64,000 nt of DNA from Lachnospiraceae bacterium. GTDB taxonomy: Bacteria > Bacillota > Clostridia > Lachnospirales > Lachnospiraceae. This document shows positions 43,048-53,354 of this stretch, one piece after another. The DNA is taken from NCBI GenBank assembly GCA_024698345.1, contig JAILRH010000203.1, forward strand, positions 28,968-92,967, written 5' to 3'. The notes beneath the pieces were generated by a model. It did no database searches. It was not told the origin of the DNA and saw nothing but the letters and a program-made list of their open reading frames with translations. Numbering within the stretch: the first letter of the stretch is position 1; each line of letters begins with the position of its first letter. The position numbers and the translations under genes were made by a program.

Positions 43048-44161
43048 CACACAATTCCTTTATTTTTCCGACAAAGTTATCAAAAGTTTTTCTCTGCAGT
43101 TCTACTGCACTGGAAAAATCAACTTCCTGTCCTTCCTTTATTTCATTCGCTATTATTTCATAATCCTTTTCTGACATATCACTTGCACAGTAATATTTAT
43201 CGAGAAGATCAATTCTTCCAAGCAAATCGTATAATTTTGAAGTCTCACAGTTAGACTTATTCGCCCTTCTGTCAATTACGGAAAAAGGAGTATTCTGGTT
43301 AATGGCAAATACCATTCCGTGGAAATATGATGACACAAGGTAATCAGCTCCTCCTATTATATCAACCCATTCAAAAGGTGTAACCGCCGTAAGGTTCCTG
43401 TCAGCGTTCCACATTGGCCTTGCAATGCACACAAAGCAGTAATCCTTTCCCAAAATTTTTCTCAACCTGGTTATAATATTAGGTCTGTCATACATAACAG
43501 CAACTATCTTTTTATCGCCTTCTACTTTTAACCTTTCACGCAACTTTTGTTTCAGTTCACTCTTCCTGCCAAATCTGTCATAAAGAAAAGCCGGATCACA
43601 GTTTATCTCTGCCTGTATATTGTCCGTTACTCCTTCAACCATTTTTTTGGTCAATGAGTCCCTGACTCCAATATAATCAAAATCACTGTAAAGTTCTCCC
43701 AGTTTTGTTCTGACATCAGTGCTCAGATTGTCAATTTTCATTCTTCCCGAAGCGGCATAACTCATTTTTTTTGCTTTAGTATTCAATGGTAGCCAATATA
43801 TATTTGGGAAACCACGTGTTGCTATTCTCCAAATCTCATCGCTTCCCACAACAAGAACATCATAATCCTTCGAAATTTTTTCAAGAGTACCTGTATAGTC
43901 ATTATCCAAAATCAAATCACCGGACAGCAATTGTTCACTCTGCAATCTTTCAAACATCTTATCCTGTTTAAAATATTCAAAATAATAGATTGGACGTTTA
44001 TATTTTCGCTTTTTGTAAATCTCATCTTCACTTTCAAGATTATAATTAATCAGTTCACATTCAAATCCCTCAATTGCATTTATCGCATGAGACAAAGAAT
44101 ACGCCTGTAGATACGCACCATAATTATGCGATCTGTGGTAAGTCAATACGCCTACTTTCAT
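43040..44161 (-). CDS. Polysaccharide pyruvyl transferase family protein
   Basis: 373 residues of PF04230. Visible are GVLTYHRSHNYGAYLQAYSL, VVGSDEIWR, YAASGRM, the region VAVMYDRPNI and SSYFHGMVFAINQNTPF, all typical. Enzymes of this family add ketal-linked pyruvate to sugars from phosphoenolpyruvate, giving negative charge. ATG 44161 follows AGAGGTTG. It is one of two family members here. Confidence 0.88.
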   Translation of the reverse strand: MKVGVLTYHRSHNYGAYLQAYSLSHAINAIEGFECELINYNLESEDEIYKKRKYKRPIYYFEYFKQDKMFERLQSEQLLSGDLILDNDYTGTLEKISKDYDVLVVGSDEIWRIATRGFPNIYWLPLNTKAKKMSYAASGRMKIDNLSTDVRTKLGELYSDFDYIGVRDSLTKKMVEGVTDNIQAEINCDPAFLYDRFGRKSELKQKLRERLKVEGDKKIVAVMYDRPNIITRLRKILGKDYCFVCIARPMWNADRNLTAVTPFEWVDIIGGADYLVSSYFHGMVFAINQNTPFSVIDRRANKSNCETSKLYDLLGRIDLLDKYYCASDMSEKDYEIIANEIKEGQEVDFSSAVELQRKTFDNFVGKIKELCDE

Positions 44162-44180
44162 CTGCAACCTCTTCTACTTC

Positions 44181-45335
44181 TTATTTATTTCCTTCGAGTC
44201 TCTTTTTGTAAACTTCTAAAAATTTCACTGCCAGTTTATCCCAGGTATAACTATTCTTAATAGTCTCGGCTCCATTAACCGATATTCTTTGATACATTTC
44301 TTCATTTTCCACAACTTCTATTATCTTAGATGCCCAAAAATCCGGCTGATTGTTTTCAATTACAACTCCGTTTTCGGAATTCATCAGCGTACTTGATCCT
44401 CCGTTATACGTTGTGAAAACAGGAACGCCGTAGTACATCGCCTCTAACAAAACCATTCCAAAAATTTCATATTTTGTAGGAAGCAGGAATGCATCTGCAA
44501 GTTCATACACAAAATGCATATATTTCTGTTCCACTTTTTTCTCATAATATACACTGTCACCTATTCCATATTCTGAAATCTTATCCATTACAGCATTTGT
44601 GTAATCATCACTTCCTCTGCCAATCATAATAAGCTTCCAGTCTTTATTGTGATTATGTATTCTGGCAAACACATCAATCAGAAACAATGTATTTCTTCTA
44701 TCCTCAAGTACTCCGATATACAAAAAATATTTTTCATTTTCTTTCTTGTTGGATATTTTGCTGACAAATTCATTATCTTTTGCTGAAGCACTTTCATCTA
44801 TAAGATTATCAGCATCAAGCCCTACTCCAACAGTTGTAACATCTTCCAGACCTTTATTCCTCAGATACTGTTCTGCCAGAGAGCTTTTTGTCATACAAAT
44901 CATATTCTTCTTTTTTGAAAACGGAAGCAGCACCCTGTCTAACACGGCCGCTTTTAAAATGTCACCTTTATTATTCTTATAATAGTACGGTCCCTGGTAG
45001 TTCACCACTTTGTAACCGTATTTTCTATTTAGCAAACAAGAGACTATCCCTAAATAGCCTCCTATTTGTATCATATCGTAATTATTTATATATTTGTGAA
45101 GAGTAGGGTATATACTTCCTCTGGCAAGTGCATAACCTCTAAGCCACAGAACCTGTATCTCTTTGTTCCCATCAAATGAAACTTTTGTCCAGTGATCTTT
45201 TTCTTTTCCGCCGAAATAAGCCACGTCACAACTGTGCCCCATTCTTGTAAGAGCCTTTGCCAATCCAATTTCCTGAAGGTTGTATGTATTTAGATTTACT
45301 TTTCCTGATGCTGTCCTCAAAATCAGTATTTTCAT
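44181..45335 (-). CDS. Glycosyltransferase, GT4-like
   Basis: 384 residues, GT-B fold retaining glycosyltransferase. The C-terminal half shows YIGVLEDRRNT, IGRGSDDYT and the nucleotide-sugar site PTKYEIFGMVLLEAMYYGVPV with the E(x7)E pattern. It adds one sugar to the lipid-linked repeat unit; donor and acceptor are unknown. It lies between the polymerase and a pyruvyl transferase. Confidence 0.87.
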   Translation of the reverse strand: MKILILRTASGKVNLNTYNLQEIGLAKALTRMGHSCDVAYFGGKEKDHWTKVSFDGNKEIQVLWLRGYALARGSIYPTLHKYINNYDMIQIGGYLGIVSCLLNRKYGYKVVNYQGPYYYKNNKGDILKAAVLDRVLLPFSKKKNMICMTKSSLAEQYLRNKGLEDVTTVGVGLDADNLIDESASAKDNEFVSKISNKKENEKYFLYIGVLEDRRNTLFLIDVFARIHNHNKDWKLIMIGRGSDDYTNAVMDKISEYGIGDSVYYEKKVEQKYMHFVYELADAFLLPTKYEIFGMVLLEAMYYGVPVFTTYNGGSSTLMNSENGVVIENNQPDFWASKIIEVVENEEMYQRISVNGAETIKNSYTWDKLAVKFLEVYKKRLEGNK

Positions 45336-45350
45336 TTAACTCCACTCCCA

Positions 45351-46595
45351 CTATCTGAATTTAACAAATTTTGCTGCTTGCTGTTTAATGTCATCCGAAA
45401 AGATAAGCGGTATCATAAAGAAAATTGCAACAGTAACGAAATTAAAAAATGTGGCTGTCGCTATACTCGACACTACCTGTGTTACAGCAATAAATATTCC
45501 TGCAACAAAAGTATATTTGTTATATCTTGTTTTCTTTAACACATCAAAAACCCACTGTCCAATCAGAACAACCATTGCAATCAGTCCCAAGAAACCGAAC
45601 TGTCCCATAATGGCCGGCCAATATGAATCTCTGGCAAAAACCGAATATTCTCTGGCCAATCCATATATTCTGTTAAAACCATACTTTACATACAAAGGCG
45701 AATAAAATTTTGCTGCAACGTCAGTTCCATATGTTCCAAAACCTGCACCAATAGGAAAATAATCTTTCATGGTTCTGATTCCATATCTCAAAAGATTTGC
45801 CCTTGCAGTCTTGTCATTTGCAAAATAAGATTCTGCCTGTTCCACTCCAAACATATACAATATGCCCAAGATAACTATTCCGTTTTTTATATTCAGTTTA
45901 AACTTTCCTTTTCTGATTACAACTGTATAGTATACAAAACAATAAATGGCAACAAACATAAACGCTCTTGATCTGAGAGTTGAAATCCATACTATCAGCG
46001 CCATTATTATAAACATCTTTTTAATTGCCACATTTCCGGGATTCTTCAAATCCGCAGTTAGCATCATGATAATGGCATACATCATTACACTGAGCTGCCC
46101 TGCGCCATTATTTACGAACTGAAAAGAATTCAATCCAAATCTCACGTCAGTTCCGAAATTTACGATTCCGGTAAAATGAAGTAACATACACACAAAAAGT
46201 ATACCTACAAACCCTTTGAATACAAAAGCAATATATTTTACTACATACTCTTTCTTTAAGTGATTGTAGAGATAACTGCTTGCACCTAAGTAGATTAAGA
46301 ACAACTTAATAGTATTACCCATATCATTAATAATAGGCTTGATATCAGTACGAACTCCTGCAGTATAATTACCCATAAGACCTATTATCACAACGGCAAC
46401 AATCATTATCAGCATCGTACAATGACTAGTCTGCAATCTCTTTGACAAAACCATCATGAAGTACAAAAAAAACAGTACCGAGAGCGCTTCGTCAAAATAC
46501 TGAAACGGGCTGACAAACAACTGTATATAAATTTGAAAATATAAAAGCAATGCCAACATGGCAAATAATACTTCTTTTGGTCTAAATACTATCAT
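45351..46595 (-). CDS. O-antigen-type polymerase (Wzy-like)
   Basis: A 414-residue protein with 10-12 membrane helices and a large outer loop, including YGIRTMKDYFPIGAGFGTYG, the hallmark loop of O-antigen ligase/polymerase proteins (GxGxGT-type). It should join repeat units at the outer face. Low primary similarity is normal for the family. ATG 46595 with AGGTAGGA was chosen over the track start 46625. Confidence 0.85.
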   Translation of the reverse strand: MIVFRPKEVLFAMLALLLYFQIYIQLFVSPFQYFDEALSVLFFLYFMMVLSKRLQTSHCTMLIMIVAVVIIGLMGNYTAGVRTDIKPIINDMGNTIKLFLIYLGASSYLYNHLKKEYVVKYIAFVFKGFVGILFVCMLLHFTGIVNFGTDVRFGLNSFQFVNNGAGQLSVMMYAIIMMLTADLKNPGNVAIKKMFIIMALIVWISTLRSRAFMFVAIYCFVYYTVVIRKGKFKLNIKNGIVILGILYMFGVEQAESYFANDKTARANLLRYGIRTMKDYFPIGAGFGTYGTDVAAKFYSPLYVKYGFNRIYGLAREYSVFARDSYWPAIMGQFGFLGLIAMVVLIGQWVFDVLKKTRYNKYTFVAGIFIAVTQVVSSIATATFFNFVTVAIFFMIPLIFSDDIKQQAAKFVKFR

Positions 46596-46605
46596 TTTTC
46601 CTACC

Positions 46606-47748
46606 TTAATTAAACAAACATTCATTCAGATACTCATCTGCTTCACTTCTTAATTTCTCAACAACTTTATCAACCTGAGTATAATCAATAATATTAACTT
46701 CTGAGTCCTGACCCTTAAACCTATTTTTAGACAGCCCAAGATTATCACACATGGTGTCTATTCTTGAATTTTTTGAATGTTTCGCATTTGCATCATATCT
46801 GTTAAACACCATAAACTGCTTGTGGTTAATTACAGAGAAACACATTCCATGGAAAGAATCCGTAAATACTGTCTCTGCATTTCTCAATAAGTTCAAAAAC
46901 TTATCCGGCGCCACATCGTATGGTGCATAATCTCCAAACTGCTCATCACTGTCCACATACTGATCCAGATGTCTCAGCGTCACAATCTTTATACCATGCT
47001 CCTTTGCATACTTCTTGACGAAAGAGCGATGTTCTTCGTTGTTTCCAAGAAAATAAGCAAAAACATATTTATCCTCATACACCCTTTCATCAGGTATATA
47101 TTCTTTCCATTCGTCACAGCTAAGCATGAAAACAGGATCCAAAACCGTGAGCGGTTTCCTGCCTGTCAGTTCCCTGACAATCTCACTACCTCTGTTTTCT
47201 CTCATACTTATATAATCAATTCTCTCAAGAAACTTACGCGTCCTGCCTCTTTGATACCATGGTATGGAACTAACCCCAAAACTTGAAGCATAAGATATCT
47301 TTTTGATTCCATCTCCCACAAACATGAGATTATAAAAATTAGTCGGCAACCCGGCAGGCGACCATAACTGATCACTTCCTGTAATTACCGCCTCGTAATT
47401 GCCGGCACCCTCACACAGATTTTTATATCCCTTGTAAATCCTTTCTTTGCCTGCAAAATTCTTTTCTCTGAATTTTGCAAAAGCCTCCATTCTCACTCTG
47501 TCATTACATGAGAATTGCGGATGCTTCTTTTTTCCTCTTTTTTTGATAAAAGCCTCAACTTTATCATTTATAAGAACTCTGTTGAACACCCTTGGAATAA
47601 ATCTGATTTTTTCTGCCAGTGTCAATTGCTTTTCATATCTGATCAGTTCATACTCTATTCCCTTTTTTTCTATTATTTTTGTAGTTGCAAAAGCCTGCAA
47701 CATTCCACCATAGTTTTCATGAAAATACTTAATACACAATCCAATCAT
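46606..47748 (-). CDS. Polysaccharide pyruvyl transferase family protein, second copy
   Basis: 380 residues of the same family as 43040-44161, with FHENYGGMLQAFATTKI, VITGSDQLWSP, ISYASSFGVSS, YISMRENRGSE, LDPVFML and TDSFHGMCFSVINHKQF. The two copies are clearly divergent, so each probably acts on a different sugar. It lies 10 nt upstream of the polymerase gene. Confidence 0.88.
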   Translation of the reverse strand: MIGLCIKYFHENYGGMLQAFATTKIIEKKGIEYELIRYEKQLTLAEKIRFIPRVFNRVLINDKVEAFIKKRGKKKHPQFSCNDRVRMEAFAKFREKNFAGKERIYKGYKNLCEGAGNYEAVITGSDQLWSPAGLPTNFYNLMFVGDGIKKISYASSFGVSSIPWYQRGRTRKFLERIDYISMRENRGSEIVRELTGRKPLTVLDPVFMLSCDEWKEYIPDERVYEDKYVFAYFLGNNEEHRSFVKKYAKEHGIKIVTLRHLDQYVDSDEQFGDYAPYDVAPDKFLNLLRNAETVFTDSFHGMCFSVINHKQFMVFNRYDANAKHSKNSRIDTMCDNLGLSKNRFKGQDSEVNIIDYTQVDKVVEKLRSEADEYLNECLFN

Positions 47749-47853
47749 TGTTCACCCACACCGGCCTCAACCGTTTTATCTTTTATTAAAAGAACGTTCT
47801 CTTGCACTCAACATGTTTTATTCTGTACTTTACGCCATGTTGTACTTTGGATT

Positions 47854-48984
47854 TTATTCTGCGTTCTTCTCAATTTCCTGCCTTGAGAGTTCACTCAAGC
47901 CGTCGTTAACCTTTGCATTAAAATCACATGTAGAACATTTGTCCAAATCCTCTTTTGAAACTTTTCCATCTCTGAAGTCTCTGACAATTTTGTTCTCATA
48001 CATACTGTATTTTTTCTTTGTCCAGAATTTAAGTTTGTGTTTCAATACCCAAAATGCCGGAACCCATATATATTTATGCATTGCCGGTGAAACCGAACCT
48101 ATCATCCAACATGATCTGTCGCAACAACGCACTTTTGTCCTGATCTTATCCGCCTGTTCACTAGTCCACAAATCTTCCCAACTTTCAACCTCATTAAGAT
48201 TACCCATTACCTCTTTGTCCTTTGTTCCGTTACATGGCATAACATCACCATAAGGATCAATAAAGAAAGTATCAAAAGCCATATCACAAGGAAGCAATCT
48301 CTTTTGTCCGTAAATATAATTAATTAGTCCGTGGTTAAAATATGCTCTGAACCACTTCTTAGGACTCTTTGATTTCAACAATTCATTGACAAGATTTTCA
48401 AATTCCTTTGCAACCATCGCTCTGTCGTGAATAATATTTTTTGCTTCTACAAAATAGAATGAATTGTGAAGACTCGCAGTTGCAAACTCCATATTCATCT
48501 CGTTTGAAAGATTATACAAGGCCACAAGATCCTTAGCATTGGCATCCTGAACAGTCATACCAAAACCTATATCCTTTATTCCCATCTCTTTCAGTTTTTT
48601 GAGAGTCTCATAGCCTTTCTTATAACCATCTTCAAGACCTCTTATTTTATTGTTGGTTTCTTCAAGACCTTCAATAGAAATTCTAATTCCTATATTTGGA
48701 AATTCTTTACAAAGATCAATGATTCTGTCTGTAAAGAATCCATTAGTCGAGATAACAATTCTGTCAGACTTCTTATATAACTCTCTCACAATATCCTTTA
48801 AATCTTCTCTGATAAAAGGTTCTCCACCTGTAATATTGGTAAAATACATTTCAGGTAATTTCTTTATTGTATCAAGTGTTATTTCCTCTTCCGCCTTTGA
48901 CGGAGCCTTATATCTGTTACACATATTGCATCTTGCATTACATCTGTATGTCACTATTACTGTTCCATTCAGTTTTCCACTCAT
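47854..48984 (-). CDS. Radical SAM/SPASM protein in the polysaccharide locus
   Basis: 376 residues. The [4Fe-4S]/SAM motif CNARCNMC lies at residues 15-22, followed by TGGEP near 55 and an S-strand typical of radical SAM barrels. The C-terminal part has further Cys (LPCDMAFD, VMPCNG, CCDRSCW, CSTCDF), a SPASM-like auxiliary cluster region. SPASM enzymes modify peptides or small substrates such as sugars. No peptide substrate ORF is visible nearby, so a sugar or aglycone modification is more likely, but this is inference. AAGGAGAA precedes the ATG. Confidence 0.85.
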   Translation of the reverse strand: MSGKLNGTVIVTYRCNARCNMCNRYKAPSKAEEEITLDTIKKLPEMYFTNITGGEPFIREDLKDIVRELYKKSDRIVISTNGFFTDRIIDLCKEFPNIGIRISIEGLEETNNKIRGLEDGYKKGYETLKKLKEMGIKDIGFGMTVQDANAKDLVALYNLSNEMNMEFATASLHNSFYFVEAKNIIHDRAMVAKEFENLVNELLKSKSPKKWFRAYFNHGLINYIYGQKRLLPCDMAFDTFFIDPYGDVMPCNGTKDKEVMGNLNEVESWEDLWTSEQADKIRTKVRCCDRSCWMIGSVSPAMHKYIWVPAFWVLKHKLKFWTKKKYSMYENKIVRDFRDGKVSKEDLDKCSTCDFNAKVNDGLSELSRQEIEKNAE

Positions 48985-48986
48985 AG

Positions 48987-49976
48987 TTACTTATTCTCCT
49001 TTTCTCTTTTGACTGTTCTGTTATATATCGCTTTCATAAACGGAACACTCACAAAACTGAGTATCAATGTCATAATAATCAGAACAGTATCATATATGGC
49101 ATTATTGACTTTCAAAAAATGAATTTTTGTAAGTATAATATTCAAAATTGCTATTATTTCCATATGAACAATCATTATCACAAGGCTGTTACGTCCAATC
49201 CACGACAAAACACCTATATTGCTGTTTTTGCTCTCAATATATCTGCTTAATGACATTATCATTACGCTTCCAAGAACAGCATTTATCATAAATAATAATA
49301 CGTTTCTTCCATATTCATACAGGAACATACTAACCTTTCCGTTAAAATATGTGCACAATATCCATAATAATGTAATTCCTGTAAATTGCATAGCTGAAAG
49401 TTTGATTTCTTTTTTCTTAAGATAGTAGCCTATGGCAACAAAAAAGCTACCTGTAAACCCACCAATAAATGTTCTGAAATAGAAGGATTTTGACGGTATT
49501 GTCATAACCAGAACAGGAAGCATTGCAACTACCAGCCAATACATCTTCCTATTCTTAATATTTCTGTAGCATACCACAAATATCATCTTTGCAAAAAACA
49601 AACATGGCAAAAACCAATCCGCCTTCAGACCTACAAGAAAAATCCATCTTCCTATTATAATGAATGAACTCTTAACATCTGCATCATGTTGTAAAATATT
49701 CTTTGCCAATTCTATCGCAACAATAAATCCTGTATAAAAATAATATGGAACCAATATATTTTTAAATTCCTTTTTTAACACTTTTCCATAACTGTAGTTT
49801 TCAATTTCTTCACTCTTGGAAATAAATCCACTTAAAATAAAAAACAATGGAAGATGAAAGGAATATGCATAAATGTTTATGTAATTTTTATCTGAAATAA
49901 TGTGAGCAATCACTACAAGAATAATTCCAATAGCCTTCGAGTAATCAACCCACTGAATTCTTTTTTCTCTTTCCAT
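48987..49976 (-). CDS. Acyltransferase-3 family protein
   Basis: About 329 residues, ten membrane helices. QWVDYSKAIGIILVVIAHI carries the conserved early His, and FILSGF follows. Such proteins transfer acetyl or other acyl groups to surface sugars. The track start is GTG 49985; ATG 49976 is also possible. It overlaps the preceding acyltransferase gene by about 30 nt. Confidence 0.88.
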   Translation of the reverse strand: MEREKRIQWVDYSKAIGIILVVIAHIISDKNYINIYAYSFHLPLFFILSGFISKSEEIENYSYGKVLKKEFKNILVPYYFYTGFIVAIELAKNILQHDADVKSSFIIIGRWIFLVGLKADWFLPCLFFAKMIFVVCYRNIKNRKMYWLVVAMLPVLVMTIPSKSFYFRTFIGGFTGSFFVAIGYYLKKKEIKLSAMQFTGITLLWILCTYFNGKVSMFLYEYGRNVLLFMINAVLGSVMIMSLSRYIESKNSNIGVLSWIGRNSLVIMIVHMEIIAILNIILTKIHFLKVNNAIYDTVLIIMTLILSFVSVPFMKAIYNRTVKREKENK

Positions 49977-51000
49977 ATTCTCCACTCTTTTCTACTGCGT
50001 ATTTGAATATGTATGAAAATACAATTGCACCCAAGAGAACCGCAGCACAGCTAATCAAAAATGCAACAACGCCGTTTCCAACAAACTTATCCAAATGTAA
50101 TTTTTGCACAATTCTGAGTACCAGCATATGACTCAGATATATCTCCATACTAATCCCGCCAAGTATCCTTGCAAATTTGCACGAAAGTATCTTTCTGTTA
50201 TCGCCTATAGCATAACAAATCCAAAGTGTAAATATTACAATTCTTTTTATGGAAGAATTATCGATGAAACAATATGTCACAACTGAACCAGCCACAACCA
50301 GTACCAATGCAATTATACCCATTCGATTTACATAATTTACAATCTCATCTTTGTAAAGGAATATAATCCCACCTATTACAAAAAATACTCCACAAAAAAC
50401 TATATTACTATCCTTATTAAAAGATGGCAATACATGATTTGAATTCATAAAATAAACTTCGCTTGTAATGTGTAGCAACAATGCTATTGCTAACGAAAAC
50501 CATGCTCTTTTTTTATTTCCTATAAGAAAGCAAAAAAACGGGAAAATCACATAAAATGCAAAAATCACTCCGAGAGTCCAGGCAACTCCTATAACAGATA
50601 TATTTGCATTAGGCAAAAAAGAAAAGAGCAATGTCAAATCGGCAAAGGCCTCCATCAATGCATCTTTGCCCGGTGACACAACAAAATCCAGCAGAACAAG
50701 TATCGCAAAGAAAGGCCAGATCCTTCTGTATCTCTTTGAATAGAATTCATTAACAGATATTCTGTTTTCAATTATCTTATCGTAATATCCGCAACACATT
50801 GCAAATGCACTCAATATCATAAATAAAAATGCAAGATTCCCCAAATCAGAAATAAAATCATTATAGAATCTTCCTGAGATGTCAAACCTCATGTTTGCCT
50901 TTACATGCATTATCACAATACCAATTGCCGCAAAAGCTCTCAAGCCATCAAGTGCTGTATAACGTTTCTGAGTTGCAACTTTATTATTATCTTCAGACAT
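49945..51000 (-). CDS. Acyltransferase-3 family protein
   Basis: 351 residues, ten helices. YTALDGLRAFAAIGIVIMHV and YRRIWPFFAI are typical of the OafA/NodX-like acyltransferase-3 family. ATG 51000 follows GGGAG at good spacing. It would O-acylate a sugar residue of the polysaccharide, either on the lipid intermediate or after export. Confidence 0.9.
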   Translation of the reverse strand: MSEDNNKVATQKRYTALDGLRAFAAIGIVIMHVKANMRFDISGRFYNDFISDLGNLAFLFMILSAFAMCCGYYDKIIENRISVNEFYSKRYRRIWPFFAILVLLDFVVSPGKDALMEAFADLTLLFSFLPNANISVIGVAWTLGVIFAFYVIFPFFCFLIGNKKRAWFSLAIALLLHITSEVYFMNSNHVLPSFNKDSNIVFCGVFFVIGGIIFLYKDEIVNYVNRMGIIALVLVVAGSVVTYCFIDNSSIKRIVIFTLWICYAIGDNRKILSCKFARILGGISMEIYLSHMLVLRIVQKLHLDKFVGNGVVAFLISCAAVLLGAIVFSYIFKYAVEKSGEYGKRKKNSVG

Positions 51001-51077
51001 GTTTACTCCCATCGTATTCTAATCAACACATTTTTTACAATCCGGAACACTCTAATTTAAGAACATTCCAAACTGCA

Positions 51078-52280
51078 TTACTGATAGACTGACATTATTT
51101 TCTCATAATACTCTTTTATCGTTTCAAACTTCGCCTGCCTGCAATTGACTCCAAGCTGTTCTGTCAGTTTCCTGTCATTCCAAAGTTTTCTTACTTTTTC
51201 TGACAGCGATTCCTCATTTCCACTCTCGAAGAGTTCTCCTGTCTTTCCATTTTCAATCAGCTCCGGAATTCCACCTATGTCTGCTCCAAGAACCGGCGTG
51301 CCATACATCTGACTCTCCATAACCGAAAACGGACAGTTTTCATACCACTCTGAAGGATAAATACTGAATCTGGCTTTTCTAATTGTCATCTCAAGTTCCT
51401 CACCTGAAAGAAATCCACGATTTTCTATATTGGATAGTTTATTAACTTCATCCTCCAAAGGTCCTGATCCCGCAAACACAAATCGAACTTCAGGCATCTT
51501 CTTGCACACTTCCAGCAGTGTCTGAATGCCCTTTTCTTTCGAGTATCGTCCAAAATAAACTACATAATCTTCTTTGTCGACATTTTTATCCTCTACTCTG
51601 TCAATAAAATTGTGCATTGCAATAGTCTTATCAGCAAAAACAGGATTAATATCCATTTTTTTCTTCATAAATTCACTGCAACAAACCATTTTATCTATAT
51701 TTTTATATACTTTATTTATCTTATTCCAATATACAGCTTCCGCCATTCCGATAACACTCTTGGCTGTGGAACCGTGAATACATTTCCCTTTTACACAATT
51801 GGAGAATTTACCCTTTGCACACTTTTCGCAATTTTCTCCTGTGTTAGGATTATTCATCATATGATTTGGACACACCAGCTGATAATCATGAGCTGTAAAC
51901 ACTATTTTCAACTTATGGTTATTCTTCTTACTCCATTTTTTTGCTTCGAGAATAACAGAAGGAGTAAGTTGATAGTTAAAATTATTGAGATGCATAACGT
52001 CCGGCTTAAAATCATCCAAAACCTTTCTTAACTTTATTCTCGCTTCTTTTGAATAAATTGTCTTTATCGGATACGTTATTTTTGACAGGGGATTTCCACC
52101 ATGAAAATCCATGTCTGACGTATAGGCATCGACGTTATTTCCAACACATCTGCCATCGTGCTCCATTCCGAAGTACTGAACTTCGTGCCCCATATTAATC
52201 AGATATTCTCCCAATTTGAATATATAAGTTTCCGAGCCTCCGTTTGGATAAAGAAACTTATTTACCATTAACACTTTCAT
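51078..52280 (-). CDS. Glycosyltransferase family 4
   Basis: 400 residues from ATG 52280 (GGAGC upstream). N-terminal KFLYPNGGSETYIFKLGEYL, an insertion with a four-Cys cluster (GENCEKCAKGKFSNCVKGKC) and the C-terminal YFGRYSKEKGIQTLLEV, VFAGSGPLEDEV and PSEWYENCPFSVMESQMYG are typical of a subgroup of GT4 enzymes. The Cys cluster probably binds a metal. It overlaps the acyltransferase gene upstream by 23 nt. Confidence 0.9.
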   Translation of the reverse strand: MKVLMVNKFLYPNGGSETYIFKLGEYLINMGHEVQYFGMEHDGRCVGNNVDAYTSDMDFHGGNPLSKITYPIKTIYSKEARIKLRKVLDDFKPDVMHLNNFNYQLTPSVILEAKKWSKKNNHKLKIVFTAHDYQLVCPNHMMNNPNTGENCEKCAKGKFSNCVKGKCIHGSTAKSVIGMAEAVYWNKINKVYKNIDKMVCCSEFMKKKMDINPVFADKTIAMHNFIDRVEDKNVDKEDYVVYFGRYSKEKGIQTLLEVCKKMPEVRFVFAGSGPLEDEVNKLSNIENRGFLSGEELEMTIRKARFSIYPSEWYENCPFSVMESQMYGTPVLGADIGGIPELIENGKTGELFESGNEESLSEKVRKLWNDRKLTEQLGVNCRQAKFETIKEYYEKIMSVYQ

Positions 52281-53331
52281 TTTTTGCTCCATTAATATTT
52301 ATTCTGATAAATTTTCCGGGATTGATAAATATCTCCGGATAAAACAATTTTTCCATAATCATTGCTGATATAACAGGTCCAATTATACTGAAAGGAATTC
52401 CGACAATGCTTTGAATAAGTAAACTGTTCATTCCCATTTTATTAAGTACAATTCTGATTCCCGCCGCGAATATCGTATGCATTAAAAATACAGGCATTGT
52501 ATATTTTGAAAAAATACCAAAATAATTTTTGTAAGTATCTCCCGCAAAGAAGATAATTACACCTGCACATGCAATGATACCACATATAAACGGAATTAGT
52601 CCATTGTTAAAGTCTAATACATACACCAATACAGAAATTGCCAAAAATAAAATCATAACAAAACCAGCTATAATCTTTCCATACTTCTTTAAGACTCTAT
52701 CTTTTGAAGCATCTTCCGAAAACATTGAAACAACATTGACTCTGCTCAAAATCATTCCAACCACAAACCAAATTGTAAATGTCATAATTTTATCGCAGAG
52801 ATAAGGAAAGAAATTATCACCGGCAAGATCCACAACTACTCTCAAAATAAGTGAAGTTCCTGCAAAGAAATACATCATTCTGTCATTTTTGAATGTAGGT
52901 ATCAACACAAAAATAAAAAACAAAGTATACAAAAACCAATATGGTGAAGCCGGGTGTACAAACAAAGAATCAATCAAGCCGGTATTCTTGCTATTTACAG
53001 ATGAAGACAAAACAACCTTTATTAAATAAGTAATAATCGAAAAAGTAAAATATGGTATTCCAAGATTAACAAGCTTCTTTACTATGTTATTAATCCACGT
53101 CCCGGCACTGTCAACCACCGAATAACGCTGATATATGTATCCGCTGCAAATAAAAAAAAGCGGGACATGAAAATAGTAAATAGTCGTATTAAACCAAAGG
53201 TATATATCATTTTTTTCAATTATTCCGGACTTTACCATACTCTGAAAAAAATGTCCCAATAGAACTAATACACATGCGACTACTTTTATATTATCTATCC
53301 AGCTTTCTCTTATATTCTTATTATTTTCCAT
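52258..53331 (-). CDS. Acyltransferase-3 family protein
   Basis: 357 residues with about ten helices. WIDNIKVVACVLVLLGHFFQS contains the conserved His; HVPLFFICSGYIY is the second family motif. It is the third acyltransferase-3 protein in the locus, predicting several acylated positions. Confidence 0.88.
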   Translation of the reverse strand: MENNKNIRESWIDNIKVVACVLVLLGHFFQSMVKSGIIEKNDIYLWFNTTIYYFHVPLFFICSGYIYQRYSVVDSAGTWINNIVKKLVNLGIPYFTFSIITYLIKVVLSSSVNSKNTGLIDSLFVHPASPYWFLYTLFFIFVLIPTFKNDRMMYFFAGTSLILRVVVDLAGDNFFPYLCDKIMTFTIWFVVGMILSRVNVVSMFSEDASKDRVLKKYGKIIAGFVMILFLAISVLVYVLDFNNGLIPFICGIIACAGVIIFFAGDTYKNYFGIFSKYTMPVFLMHTIFAAGIRIVLNKMGMNSLLIQSIVGIPFSIIGPVISAMIMEKLFYPEIFINPGKFIRININGAKNESVNGK

Positions 53332-53354
53332 CTTTTCTCTGTTACCCTATTGTT